A DNA stretch of 64,000 nucleotides from Siphonobacter curvatus (lineage in GTDB: Bacteria; Bacteroidota; Bacteroidia; Cytophagales; Spirosomataceae): assembly GCF_002943425.1 (NCBI RefSeq), contig NZ_PTRA01000001.1:1922001-1986000 (forward strand), read 5' to 3'. The position numbers were made by a program, and so were the translations under genes. Shown piece after piece: positions 48,798 to 57,728 of this stretch. The notes beneath the pieces were generated by a model that did not search any database, had not been told where the DNA came from, and worked only from the letters and a program-made list of their open reading frames with translations. Each line of letters begins with the position of its first letter. Position 1 is the first letter of the stretch.

Positions 48798-50939
48798 CTA
48801 TTCACCAGCCCCCGCTTTAGTTTTCTCCAACAGCTTCTTCCGGAAGTACGCCGCCGTCGCATTCCCCACTTTGAGCGAATTCGCATGTTTCATCCAGTGG
48901 TGCGTATCATTGACAATGATGAGCGTCTCCAGATCGACGCCTTTGGCTTCGAGGCGACGGACCAGATCCGTACTCTGATTGAAGCGGACGTTGCGGTCAT
49001 CATCCCCGTGAATAATAAGTACGGGAGACGTCCAGGTGTTGATGTAGGCCGTCGGTGATGATTCCCAGGCTATTTTTCCTACTAGATCAGCGTCGGGGGC
49101 TCGCTCGTACCGATCGGGAGCAGTGATGGATAGGGTGCGATCCGTCGTCCAGTCGTGCACCCCATGAATATCGACGCCCGCCGCAAACAGATTCGAATCC
49201 TTGGCCAGGGCCATGGCCGTCAGATAACCGCCGTACGAACCGCCATAAATACCAATCCGGCTTTTATCCACAAAGGACTGTTTGGCCAGCCAGTCGCCCG
49301 CGGCTTTGATGTCGATGTACTCCGCCGCTCCGCTCGTGTTAGCTCCTGCGGGCTGATGAAACTCAAAACCGTACCCAATACCCAAGCGATAATTAACCGA
49401 AAGAACCGCAAAACCCAAGCTGGCGAGGTACTGATTCGTGGCGTAGGCATTGGCGTAATAATCCGAATAATTCCAGCCGAGTAACATTTGTCGCATGGGT
49501 CCGCCGTGCACGTAAATAATCGCGGGCTTCTGGGCGGGGCCACCCGTCGGCTCAAAAAGCTGGGCGTGTACGGTGAATCCATCGGGCGTTTGATAAATGA
49601 CTTGTTTGGGCGTAACCAGCGACCGTTGCGGGAAGTTTGCCGGAATCAGGGATTCGCCTAACAGCGTAGGTATGCCTTTGCCAAAGGGCATCACGGCGGG
49701 CAGGGGAGGTCGTTGGGCCGTAGCACTGATAAGAGCCAGCGACGTACCATCCCCGGTAACGACCGGAGTCCACTCTAGTCCGTTACCGGGCGTTAATACT
49801 TCCATTTCGGCTTTGTCCACGGGTACCCGGGCCACGTGCCGACGATCTAAATCCTGCGGATCAGAACCTACATTCACACTAAACGTAAGCCACTGGCGAT
49901 CTGGACTCAGGCGAATATGCTCCGTTGTGAAAGCCCCCGGCGTAAGCAGCAGGGGTGTGCCGCCCGTGGAAGGCATCGAATACAAATGCGGCCAGCCATC
50001 CTGATACGACAGAAAAACAATGCGATTCTGAGCGGCCCAGTGGAGGTTGAAGCCGCCGTTGGTAGCCGGTACGGAGCCCGCCAAAGTCCGGGGAGCCTGC
50101 CAGAGTTGCGTGGCCTTGCCGGAAGCCACATTAACCCGCCAGATGGACCAGGGGCGGTGCTTGCGAACCAATACGGAATCCGGTGCTCCACCCGTACCGG
50201 GCGTACGCACAAAGACCAGATTGTTTCCATTCGGCGACCACCGAGGGCTACGGTCGTGAGCGAAGGAAGGGGCCAGCCACCGGAGCGGCGTCTGGGCGTT
50301 CGTATAAATGCCGATGAGTGAGTGGTCCCCACGATTGGAAACAAAAACCAGCTGGCTACCGTCGGGGGACCATTCCAGCGAATGAGTAGTACCTCGCGTC
50401 GAGAAAAGCATTTTTGCGGGTTCACTACCGTTCACGGGTACTGACCAGGGCTGTCCACCTTTCAGGAAAGCAACGGTTTTACCATTTGGTGACAGCACCG
50501 GATAATCGCCTTCACTGAGTCGCTTAGGCTCGCCGCCTTTAAACGGAATGGCCCAGATTTCTACTTTGGGGGCAAAGGGTAAACCATCGACGTTTACCCC
50601 CAGATGCTCGTCCCAATTCGCCCCATGCTCGCCACCGCGTACGTACACGACCCATTGGCCATCGGCTGAAAGCGTAACACTGGTTAGCTCCTGCCCATCG
50701 TCCTTGCTATAAGGAGTAATCTTGCGGGGGGTATACGACGGACCTTCGGCTACGTAAATGTTACGTTTGCCTTGTTCATTGATCGTCCAGGCAATACGGG
50801 AACCTTTGGCGGCCGCCGTTAGATCCGCAGGGAAAGGATAGGATTTAACGGCTTCGAGTGAAAACGATTGGGCGTAGGAAACAATAGATGCGATACTCAG
50901 CAGCCCTACACATCCGAGCAGACGGAATAGAGAAAACAT
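48798..50939 (-). CDS. S9 family prolyl oligopeptidase-type peptidase
   Basis: A 713-aa secreted peptidase (signal peptide about 1-22). A WD40-like/PD40 beta-propeller (about 30-400, repeated LSPDG-like blades such as SPDGSQLVFVS) gates a C-terminal alpha/beta hydrolase. The nucleophile is S568 in YGGSYGGY; Asp in IHGDDDRNV; His in NDTHHWMKH. It fits acylaminoacyl-peptidase / dipeptidyl-peptidase IV-like enzymes that trim peptides in the periplasm. Ends 95 nt from repeat copy D. Confidence 0.92.
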   Translation of the reverse strand: MFSLFRLLGCVGLLSIASIVSYAQSFSLEAVKSYPFPADLTAAAKGSRIAWTINEQGKRNIYVAEGPSYTPRKITPYSKDDGQELTSVTLSADGQWVVYVRGGEHGANWDEHLGVNVDGLPFAPKVEIWAIPFKGGEPKRLSEGDYPVLSPNGKTVAFLKGGQPWSVPVNGSEPAKMLFSTRGTTHSLEWSPDGSQLVFVSNRGDHSLIGIYTNAQTPLRWLAPSFAHDRSPRWSPNGNNLVFVRTPGTGGAPDSVLVRKHRPWSIWRVNVASGKATQLWQAPRTLAGSVPATNGGFNLHWAAQNRIVFLSYQDGWPHLYSMPSTGGTPLLLTPGAFTTEHIRLSPDRQWLTFSVNVGSDPQDLDRRHVARVPVDKAEMEVLTPGNGLEWTPVVTGDGTSLALISATAQRPPLPAVMPFGKGIPTLLGESLIPANFPQRSLVTPKQVIYQTPDGFTVHAQLFEPTGGPAQKPAIIYVHGGPMRQMLLGWNYSDYYANAYATNQYLASLGFAVLSVNYRLGIGYGFEFHQPAGANTSGAAEYIDIKAAGDWLAKQSFVDKSRIGIYGGSYGGYLTAMALAKDSNLFAAGVDIHGVHDWTTDRTLSITAPDRYERAPDADLVGKIAWESSPTAYINTWTSPVLIIHGDDDRNVRFNQSTDLVRRLEAKGVDLETLIIVNDTHHWMKHANSLKVGNATAAYFRKKLLEKTKAGAGE

Positions 50940-50961
50940 AGAATCGGAAGGTTCAATGGGT

Positions 50962-50973
50962 GTATGTACATAC
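50962..50973. promoter_or_regulatory. 12-bp palindrome upstream of S9 peptidase gene
   Basis: GTATGTACATAC, a perfect palindrome, lies 22 nt before the peptidase ATG, where it could act as an operator. Chance is not excluded. Confidence 0.25.
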
Positions 50974-51136
50974 GGCGAACATACGAAGCCATATGCGTAT
51001 AGACGAGTAAAGATAGTTTTTCATTCGCCTTTTTCTGTTTTTTCAGATGAAACAGGAGGTATAAAGGACAGGTGGTAAAAGAATGGCTATGTGTTTGGAG
51101 TCTAATGTAGACATACTTTGTCTGAAGCTAGCATTT

Positions 51137-51154
51137 ATCTATAGGCCTATAGAT
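51137..51154. promoter_or_regulatory. 18-bp perfect palindrome upstream of radical SAM gene
   Basis: ATCTATAGGCCTATAGAT is its own reverse complement with no loop. It lies in the divergent region, 128 nt before the radical SAM start and 198 nt from the S9 peptidase start. The symmetry suggests a binding site for a dimeric regulator; which gene it serves is unknown. Confidence 0.4.
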
Positions 51155-51253
51155 TAAGAAATGAGTACGACTTTTCGCCCCTTCGGGCAGTATTAATTTA
51201 ATGGGATTGGAATGAACCCATCATTTTCTTGCTTATTGCTCAGTTAGATGGCG

Positions 51254-51261
51254 TACCTTTG
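51254..51261 (+). promoter_or_regulatory. Putative -7 promoter box
   Basis: TACCTTTG, an exact TANNTTTG match, with a TTG at 51229-51231 (22-nt spacer). Transcription would begin about 15 nt before the TTG start at 51283, giving a very short leader. Confidence 0.5.
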
Positions 51262-51282
51262 TAACGGCAACGCAGCATAGAT

Positions 51283-53475
51283 TTGACACCAAAAATTCTC
51301 TTCATCACCCCACCTTTCACGCAGTTAAATACCCCGTACCCGGCCACGGCGTACCTGAAAGGTTTTCTGAATACCAAGGGCTACGAATCGCATCAGGCCG
51401 ATCTGGGCATTGAGGTGATTCTGCAGTTATTTTCCCGAAAAGGATTGCAAACGATGTTCGATGCACTGGTCGCCAACGACAGCATCGAGCTTTCCGATAA
51501 CAGTTACCGCATTTATTCCCTGCGGGAAGAATACATTCAGACCATCGGTCCGGTGATTCGTTTCCTCCAGAACAAAAATCCAACGCTGGCTCACGCCATC
51601 AGTGACCGGACCTACCTGCCCGAAGCGTCGCGGTTTGCCCAACTGGATGATCTGGACTGGGCCTTCGGAACGATGGGTACGCACGATAAAGCCCGCCATT
51701 TGGCGACATTGTACCTCGAAGATCTGGCGGATTTGATTACCGAAGCCGTCGATCCGCATTTTGGCTTCAGCCGCTACGCTGAACGACTGGGACGCTCGGC
51801 CACGCATTTTGACGAACTACACGCCACGCTCCAGGCTCCGGATACGCTGATTTCGACGATACTGACCGATTTGCTGGAAGAAAAAATCCGGCACTGGCAG
51901 CCCACCGTTGTATGCCTCACGGTACCTTTTCCGGGCAATCTGTACGGAGCTTTAAAGTGCGGGAAATACCTGAAAACCCACCATCCCGAGATTGCCGTAG
52001 TTATGGGAGGAGGTTATGCCAATACCGAACTTCGCTCGCTGAAGGAAACCCGGGTGTTTGATTATCTGGATTACGTATGCCTCGACGATGGGGAAGCTCC
52101 CTTGCTGCATTTGCTGGAATACCTGTCCGGTACCCGGACGGCAGCGAATCTCAAGCGGGTCTTCACGCGAATCGATGGAGCGGTCCATTACCTGAATGGG
52201 ACCAAAGAACGCGACGTTGCCCAGCGAGATACGGGAACGCCTGATTACCGCGAATTGCCGCTAGCGGATTATTTGTCAGTGATTGAAGTCGTGAATCCCA
52301 TGCACCGCCTCTGGAGCGATGGTCGCTGGAATAAGCTGACCCTGGCCCACGGCTGTTACTGGGGTAAGTGCTCCTTCTGTGATGTAACGCTCGATTACAT
52401 CAAACGCTACGAGCCCATGACGGCCTCGCTGCTTTGCGATCGAATCGAAGAGATTATCGAACAGACGGGACAGAATGGCTTTCATTTCGTGGACGAAGCC
52501 GCTCCGCCCGCCCTGATGCGGGAGCTGGCTCTGGAAATCATTCGCCGAAAACTAACGGTAGTGTGGTGGACGAACATTCGCTTCGAAAAGAGTTTTACAC
52601 CCGATTTGTGCATGTTACTCAAAGCCTCGGGCTGCATTGCCGTATCGGGGGGACTGGAAGTGGCTTCGGATCGGCTGCTTGACCGGATGAAAAAGGGCGT
52701 AACCGTGGCTCAGGTGGCTCGCGTGGCCGATGGCTTTACGCGGGCGGGTATCATGGTACACGCCTACCTGATGTACGGATTTCCGACGCAAACGGCCCAG
52801 GAAACGATTGATTCGCTGGAAATGGTACGGCAATTGTTCGAACTGGGCATTGTACAGTCGGGATTCTGGCACCGCTTTGCCATGACGGCCCACTCGCCCG
52901 TAGGTTTACAGCCGGAAGCGTTCGACGTGCAGCGGATTGGCCCCATTGCGGGCGATTTTGCCGACAACGACCTGGATCACGCCGACCCGCTGGGAGCCAA
53001 CCACGACCGCTTCGCCGAGGGGTTACGGAAATCGCTCTTTAACTACATGCACGGCGTTTGTTTTGAGTTTCCTTTGCAGGAATGGTTCGATTTTCGGGTA
53101 CCGAAAACGACGATTCCGCCGAATTATATTCAGCGAAGCGTGGAAGATCAGGAAGAAGACATTCGTCCCAATGCCCTGACCGTCTGGCTGGGAAAGGAAC
53201 CCTCGCTGATTTTTTTTGAGGAAAAACGCGGAAAACACCGGGTCGATTTGGCCGAATTGACCTTCTATGATCGAAAGCAGGAGTGGGGCTTCGTAACGGA
53301 TGCCGCCACGGGTCAATGGCTAACGGATACGTTACCGACTATTCAGGTGACCGAACCGGCTTCGTTCGAAAAATTAAAACAGTCCTACGAAGCAGAAGGC
53401 TTGGGTAGTTTTCAGGCCTTTTTATCGTCGGACATCGGCGGTAAATTACGTGAAAACGGTTTGCTCATTGTATGA
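51283..53475 (+). CDS. B12-binding-type radical SAM protein, TTG start
   Basis: A 730-aa protein. The N-terminal Rossmann-like region (about 1-270, VMGGGYANTELRSL, DGEAPLLHLLEYL) fits the cobalamin-binding domain of this superfamily. The radical SAM barrel spans about 350-560 with cysteines C358, C363 and C366 in CYWGKCSFC, a CX4CX2C spacing instead of the usual CX3CX2C. A C-terminal domain of unknown role follows (about 590-730). The start is TTG: a stop at 51262 precedes it and no ATG lies between. Members methylate or rearrange small molecules, peptides or lipids; no partner genes identify a substrate here. Confidence 0.88.
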   Translation: MTPKILFITPPFTQLNTPYPATAYLKGFLNTKGYESHQADLGIEVILQLFSRKGLQTMFDALVANDSIELSDNSYRIYSLREEYIQTIGPVIRFLQNKNPTLAHAISDRTYLPEASRFAQLDDLDWAFGTMGTHDKARHLATLYLEDLADLITEAVDPHFGFSRYAERLGRSATHFDELHATLQAPDTLISTILTDLLEEKIRHWQPTVVCLTVPFPGNLYGALKCGKYLKTHHPEIAVVMGGGYANTELRSLKETRVFDYLDYVCLDDGEAPLLHLLEYLSGTRTAANLKRVFTRIDGAVHYLNGTKERDVAQRDTGTPDYRELPLADYLSVIEVVNPMHRLWSDGRWNKLTLAHGCYWGKCSFCDVTLDYIKRYEPMTASLLCDRIEEIIEQTGQNGFHFVDEAAPPALMRELALEIIRRKLTVVWWTNIRFEKSFTPDLCMLLKASGCIAVSGGLEVASDRLLDRMKKGVTVAQVARVADGFTRAGIMVHAYLMYGFPTQTAQETIDSLEMVRQLFELGIVQSGFWHRFAMTAHSPVGLQPEAFDVQRIGPIAGDFADNDLDHADPLGANHDRFAEGLRKSLFNYMHGVCFEFPLQEWFDFRVPKTTIPPNYIQRSVEDQEEDIRPNALTVWLGKEPSLIFFEEKRGKHRVDLAELTFYDRKQEWGFVTDAATGQWLTDTLPTIQVTEPASFEKLKQSYEAEGLGSFQAFLSSDIGGKLRENGLLIV

Positions 53476-53559
53476 CTAGGCTTGTCAACCCCGAAGGGGT
53501 TCAATGTAAATCGCCCCGTATGCAATGCGGGGAAACTTAATTCACAGGAATAAACCATT

Positions 53560-53763
53560 ATGAAAGATCCACTCGAAGGCAAAACCCTGCAAATGATTTT
53601 ATTTCATTTGGTCGATTATTACGGCTGGGATCAACTGGGGTTACGGATTCGGATCAAATGTTTTACCCATAATCCCAGCATTAAATCGAGCCTTACGTTT
53701 TTACGGAAAACGCCCTGGGCTCGTAAGAAAGTAGAAGAATTGTACCTGGAAAGTCTCAATTAG
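53560..53763 (+). CDS. VF530 family small DNA-binding-type protein (DUF2132)
   Basis: A 67-aa protein matching the VF530 family: [51 protein letters not shown]. Family members are small helical proteins with a proposed nucleic-acid-binding role. It is 24 nt upstream of the DEAD-box helicase gene and probably in the same transcript. Confidence 0.9.
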   Translation: MKDPLEGKTLQMILFHLVDYYGWDQLGLRIRIKCFTHNPSIKSSLTFLRKTPWARKKVEELYLESLN

Positions 53764-53787
53764 ACATTCCGGTAAAACACATGGCTT

Positions 53788-55035
53788 ATGAAATTTGAAG
53801 AATATTCCATCGCTCCGGAAATAAAGAAAAGTCTGGTAAAACTCGGTTTCAAACGTCCGACGGATATCCAGTTTAAGTCCATTCCTCCCATACTAAAGGG
53901 CGAGGACGTGCTGGCCATTGCCCAGACCGGGACCGGAAAAACGGCGGCTTTTGCCATTCCGGTGCTGAGCATGATTCACAACCGGAAACAGACCAAACGC
54001 AGTACCGGCATCAAGTGTATTGTGATGGTACCCACCCGTGAGCTGGCCATCCAAATCACGGAGGTTTTCCAGCAAATTGGTCACCATTCCAAAGTAAAGT
54101 CGTTCTGTACCTTCGGTGGCGTGGAACAGGGACCCCAGATTGCCAAACTGGAAGAAGGCATCGACATTCTGGTAACGACACCGGGACGGATGTTTGATTT
54201 GACGAGCCAGGGGTACATTCATATGAATAGCGTAGAAATCCTGATTCTCGATGAAGCGGATCACATGCTGGACCTGGGCTTCATCAAGGATATTCAGGAC
54301 CTGATCAAGTACCTGCCCAAAAAGCGGCAAACCCTGTTCTTCTCGGCCACGATCAACGAAACGATCAAAAAACTGGCGTACTCGCTGGTTACCAATCCCA
54401 TTCGGATTCAGATTTCACCCAAAGATCCCGTTTCCAAGAATATTGACCATGCTGTGGCTTTCGTGGAAATGGACGATAAACGGTTTTTCCTGGAACGGCT
54501 CATTAACGAACATCCGGAAAGTAAACTGCTGGTTTTTGTCCGTACCAAAGTTCGGGCCGAACGCGTCAGTAAGGCTCTTGAACGGATGAGCATTGCCAGT
54601 CAGACCATTCACGGAGGAAAGGAACAAACGGATCGCTTGTCGGTACTCAATGATTTCAGGAAAGGTGAAACAAAAGTGCTGATTGCGACCGACGTAAGTG
54701 CCCGGGGAATTGATATTGCCAACGTAGACTACGTCGTCAATTACGACCTTCCGGAACAGGCCGAAAACTACGTACACCGCGTGGGCCGTACGGGCCGGGG
54801 TACGCAGCGGGGTCACGCCGTATCGTTTTGTAGTACGGAGGAAAAGCCCATACTGAAAGAAATCGAAGCCTATTTGACCAAGCCCATCAAGGTTTTGAAC
54901 ATTGATCAGTTAGACTACGAAGCCACGATTGATCTGGGAGCCGATAGTGAAAAAAATACCGATTGGCGGAGCCTGATTCAGGAAGAGGAAGAACGACTTT
55001 CGAAAGCCAAGAAAAAGAAGAAAAAGCAGCTGTAG
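53788..55035 (+). CDS. DEAD-box ATP-dependent RNA helicase (RhlE-like)
   Basis: A 415-aa helicase with all core motifs: Q motif region FKRPTDIQ, Walker A AQTGTGKT (45-52), PTRELAIQ, TTPGRMF, DEAD (155-158), SAT (near 189), ATDVSARGID and HRVGRTGRG (near 330). Lysine-rich tail KKKKKKQL. It unwinds short RNA duplexes in ribosome assembly or RNA decay; RhlE/CshA-type by length and tail, and common as cold-induced genes. Coupled to the VF530 gene. Confidence 0.95.
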   Translation: MKFEEYSIAPEIKKSLVKLGFKRPTDIQFKSIPPILKGEDVLAIAQTGTGKTAAFAIPVLSMIHNRKQTKRSTGIKCIVMVPTRELAIQITEVFQQIGHHSKVKSFCTFGGVEQGPQIAKLEEGIDILVTTPGRMFDLTSQGYIHMNSVEILILDEADHMLDLGFIKDIQDLIKYLPKKRQTLFFSATINETIKKLAYSLVTNPIRIQISPKDPVSKNIDHAVAFVEMDDKRFFLERLINEHPESKLLVFVRTKVRAERVSKALERMSIASQTIHGGKEQTDRLSVLNDFRKGETKVLIATDVSARGIDIANVDYVVNYDLPEQAENYVHRVGRTGRGTQRGHAVSFCSTEEKPILKEIEAYLTKPIKVLNIDQLDYEATIDLGADSEKNTDWRSLIQEEEERLSKAKKKKKKQL

Positions 55036-55184
55036 GAAGATTGGAGTTTGAGGAGAAGGGGAAGTTTGAAAGCGTATCAGGTTTAATGTTCGAGGTTTGA
55101 TGGTGGTACAGACTCGCTTTTCTGCCCTCAAAGCTCAACGTCGAGCGGGTATTAGAATGAATAATACTCCTTGCGGGGTTGAAT

Positions 55185-55224
55185 GAAAAAGCGTCCGGGG
55201 TTTTGCCCCGGACGCTTTTTCGTT
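55185..55224. terminator. Bidirectional intrinsic terminator
   Basis: A perfect 16-bp stem (55185-55200 with 55206-55221; core GCGTCCGGGG/CCCCGGACGC) and 5-nt loop with A and T runs. It separates the helicase and the convergent NIPSNAP gene. Confidence 0.9.
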
Positions 55225-55227
55225 GAT

Positions 55228-55989
55228 TTAAACCTGAGAATAGGCCGTAGGTTCCAGGAATACCCGCTGAATTCGGGAGACGGTATTCGCGTATTCGGGG
55301 AGTCCGGAAATGCGTTTCCAGTCGGGGTCGCTGCCGAATTTTTTCCAGTTGGCATCGCGTTCTTCCATGTTTTTGAACGTCAGCATGTACGTCAGACAGG
55401 GGAGAGAATCGCCTATCTTGACTTCACCGAAGAAAACGGGTGTCAGGCCCACGTTGTTGAATACCTTGATTTCTGCGTCGTTGAACATGGCAATTTTCCG
55501 GCGAACGGCGTCTTCACTGAACCCTTCGTAGGTACGCAGTTCAAAGATTCGACCTTGTTTGGTATCCGGAGCTACAACCTGCGGGAAACCCGAAAATCCC
55601 TGCATCAGCGACGATTTATACCGGGCGTACGAAGCTCGTTCGGGCATGAGATTCCGGTAGTTCTCGCTGGCTTTCTGGAAATCCGAATCCTTGGTCAATC
55701 GACTGGCTGACTCGCCGTAGGCCTGCATGGAAGCATAGGGAATCAAGACATACACCATCGGAGGTTCCGATTTTCCCATCTCGCGGAATACGCCTACGGT
55801 TTTTACGCCCTGCCGGTTTAGAGCAGGAATCAGAGCCGTCTTTAAATATTCGTCCAGAGCATTTCCTCCCCTTAATTCATAGACACGAAGTTCAAAAAAA
55901 GCCGTTTCAGCCTGGGTGGAAGCCTGAGCGGGTAAGGTAGCAGCCGTGGCCGCAAGTACGGAGGAGGTAACAAATTTCCGGCGATTCAT
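55228..55989 (-). CDS. NIPSNAP family protein with Tat-type signal
   Basis: A 253-aa protein. The N-terminus MNRRKFVTSSVLAATAATLPAQA has twin arginines and fits a Tat export signal. Two NIPSNAP-like ferredoxin-fold domains follow (about 35-135, FELRVYELRGGNALDEY; about 150-250, FELRTYEGFSEDAVRR). The biochemical role of bacterial NIPSNAP proteins is unknown. Tat targeting suggests folding before export. A -7 box lies upstream on the minus strand. Confidence 0.88.
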   Translation of the reverse strand: MNRRKFVTSSVLAATAATLPAQASTQAETAFFELRVYELRGGNALDEYLKTALIPALNRQGVKTVGVFREMGKSEPPMVYVLIPYASMQAYGESASRLTKDSDFQKASENYRNLMPERASYARYKSSLMQGFSGFPQVVAPDTKQGRIFELRTYEGFSEDAVRRKIAMFNDAEIKVFNNVGLTPVFFGEVKIGDSLPCLTYMLTFKNMEERDANWKKFGSDPDWKRISGLPEYANTVSRIQRVFLEPTAYSQV

Positions 55990-56025
55990 GAATCAGTAGA
56001 GGAATGGTTAAGTCAAAAACAGCCA

Positions 56026-56033
56026 CAAAGATA
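56026..56033 (-). promoter_or_regulatory. Putative -7 promoter box for NIPSNAP gene
   Basis: TATCTTTG on the minus strand matches TANNTTTG, 37 nt before the ATG at 55989. No well-placed -33 box seen. It lies in the 83-nt gap between the NIPSNAP and oxidoreductase genes. Confidence 0.4.
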
Positions 56034-56072
56034 GCTGGACGTATAGCCATTTGCGTATGCCTAAAGTATCCA

Positions 56073-57032
56073 TTATACCGTCAAAATAATCTTTCCGATG
56101 TGTTCGCCTTTTTCCATCAGTCGGTGAGCTTCGGCCGCTTCCGCCAGCGGGAAAGTCCGGTAGACCTCCGTACGTATTTTGCCCTGCTGTACGAGGGGCC
56201 ACACTTTGGCTTCAATGTCGGCCGCAAGCTGAGCTTTAAAATCAGCGGTACGGGGTGAAAGCATACTGCCCGTTAGCTGTAATCGCTTCGACATTACGTC
56301 CATGATGTTAATCTCCGTTTTCACGCCATCGAGTCCGGCCAGCCAGCACAGGCGACCTTCGGGTTTGAGTAAACGTAAGTGTTTGGAAGTATACTCGCCA
56401 CCGATGTAGTCCAAAACGGCATCTACGCCCGTATCCGCAAACTCGGCTTCAAAATCCTGCGTACGGTAATTCACGCAGCGGTCAGCTCCCCAGGAACACG
56501 CAAAAGCCCGTTTTTCATCGGTACCTGCCGTTGCGTATACGCGTACGCCAAAGGCTTTTGCCATTTGAATCGCCGTGAGGCCAATTCCGCTGGTGCCACC
56601 CTGCACGAGCAGAATTTCGCCCGGTAATATTTTCATCCGTTGAAAGACATTACTCCAAACGGTAAAAAGCGTTTCGGGCAGGCCCGCTGCTTCGGTCATC
56701 GATAGATCGGCCGGTAGGGGTAAACAGTGACGGGCGTCGGCCAGGGCGTACTCAGCGTAGCCACCATTTGCAATGAGGGCACAGACGCGTTGCCCCTTTT
56801 TCCATTGTTTGACCGTTGGGCCACAGGATTCAATTGTGCCTGCTATTTCCAGACCCAGTACGGGGGGCGTCTCGCCGCCGTATTTTCCCTGCCGCATCAT
56901 CAGATCGGCCCGGTTAATTCCCGCCGCTTCTACTTTAATGAGTACTTGGGTTTCATTAGGTTGCGGTACCGGACGGTCCTGCACCTGCAATACATCCGGA
57001 TTGCCGGCTTGGGTAACGACGACTGCTTTCAT
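56073..57032 (-). CDS. NAD(P)H:quinone oxidoreductase-type MDR protein
   Basis: A 319-aa zinc-free medium-chain dehydrogenase of the quinone oxidoreductase branch (PIG3/QOR-like): GroES-like N-terminal domain (about 1-120, GINRADLMMRQGKY) and Rossmann domain with LLVQGGTSGIGLTAIQMA (near 143-160). It lacks the Cys/His zinc ligands of alcohol dehydrogenases. It reduces quinones or enones with NADPH, often in stress defence. Substrate not known. No gene shares its transcript clearly. Confidence 0.9.
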   Translation of the reverse strand: MKAVVVTQAGNPDVLQVQDRPVPQPNETQVLIKVEAAGINRADLMMRQGKYGGETPPVLGLEIAGTIESCGPTVKQWKKGQRVCALIANGGYAEYALADARHCLPLPADLSMTEAAGLPETLFTVWSNVFQRMKILPGEILLVQGGTSGIGLTAIQMAKAFGVRVYATAGTDEKRAFACSWGADRCVNYRTQDFEAEFADTGVDAVLDYIGGEYTSKHLRLLKPEGRLCWLAGLDGVKTEINIMDVMSKRLQLTGSMLSPRTADFKAQLAADIEAKVWPLVQQGKIRTEVYRTFPLAEAAEAHRLMEKGEHIGKIILTV

Positions 57033-57167
57033 GGGATGGGTAGGGTTTAAAGAGGTTTACGTTTGAATGACGTGTGAAAAAGGATAAGGTTTAAATACCC
57101 TTTTCAGGTTTGAAAGTAGGTCCTTTCAGGAATGACGTAGCTGGCCGGAAGGAGGTAAAGCATTGCT

Positions 57168-57668
57168 TCAACCTTCCAGCATTCGAACCGTTACCAGTAA
57201 CTGACCTAAATGCCGCATGGTGTGTTCCGCCGAATGTACGTACAAACCCAGTACTGTGGAAGGAAGTTGGGCCCGACCAACGCCCCGTGTTTCGGTGAGC
57301 GTTTGCACGTCCGTATGGCGGAGCTGTTCCAACGCCCGATCTACCTGTTGATTGAATTGCTCGACTAAGTCCGTAACGCTTTGCTCATTCGGCAAACCTT
57401 CCGCCGCCAGGTACGCGAGCTGTGCTTCTGTAAGTGCTTCGCTCCGGGCGTAAGTATACAATCGATCAAGTACACCCGTCAGATGCTGGAGGTGAAAACC
57501 CGGTGAGGCAACGCCCGAGGGTCGTTCCCACAGTCGCACGTTCGGAAATTGAGCGGTCAGAGCTTGAATTTCTTCCCGTGCTTGCAGCAGGGCATGGGCC
57601 ACGGGTTGTAACAAATCAGGTGTTTCGGGTAAAGGGCCACGGAGCCAGACTTCACGCAGTTCAGCCAT
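57168..57668 (-). CDS. DinB-like four-helix protein
   Basis: A 166-aa DinB-like bundle. Probable metal-site histidines include those in GFHLQHLTG and YVHSAEHTMRHLGQLL. Distantly related at most to the DinB-like protein at 46963-47514. Function unknown; possible thiol-dependent transferase. The DUF1905 gene upstream on the same strand is 60 nt away, so the two may be cotranscribed. Confidence 0.83.
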   Translation of the reverse strand: MAELREVWLRGPLPETPDLLQPVAHALLQAREEIQALTAQFPNVRLWERPSGVASPGFHLQHLTGVLDRLYTYARSEALTEAQLAYLAAEGLPNEQSVTDLVEQFNQQVDRALEQLRHTDVQTLTETRGVGRAQLPSTVLGLYVHSAEHTMRHLGQLLVTVRMLEG

Positions 57669-57728
57669 AGTACAATGAATGGTTCGAATGGTAAAACGCT
57701 AAAAAATCGTTCAAAGGAACCGCTGGTT

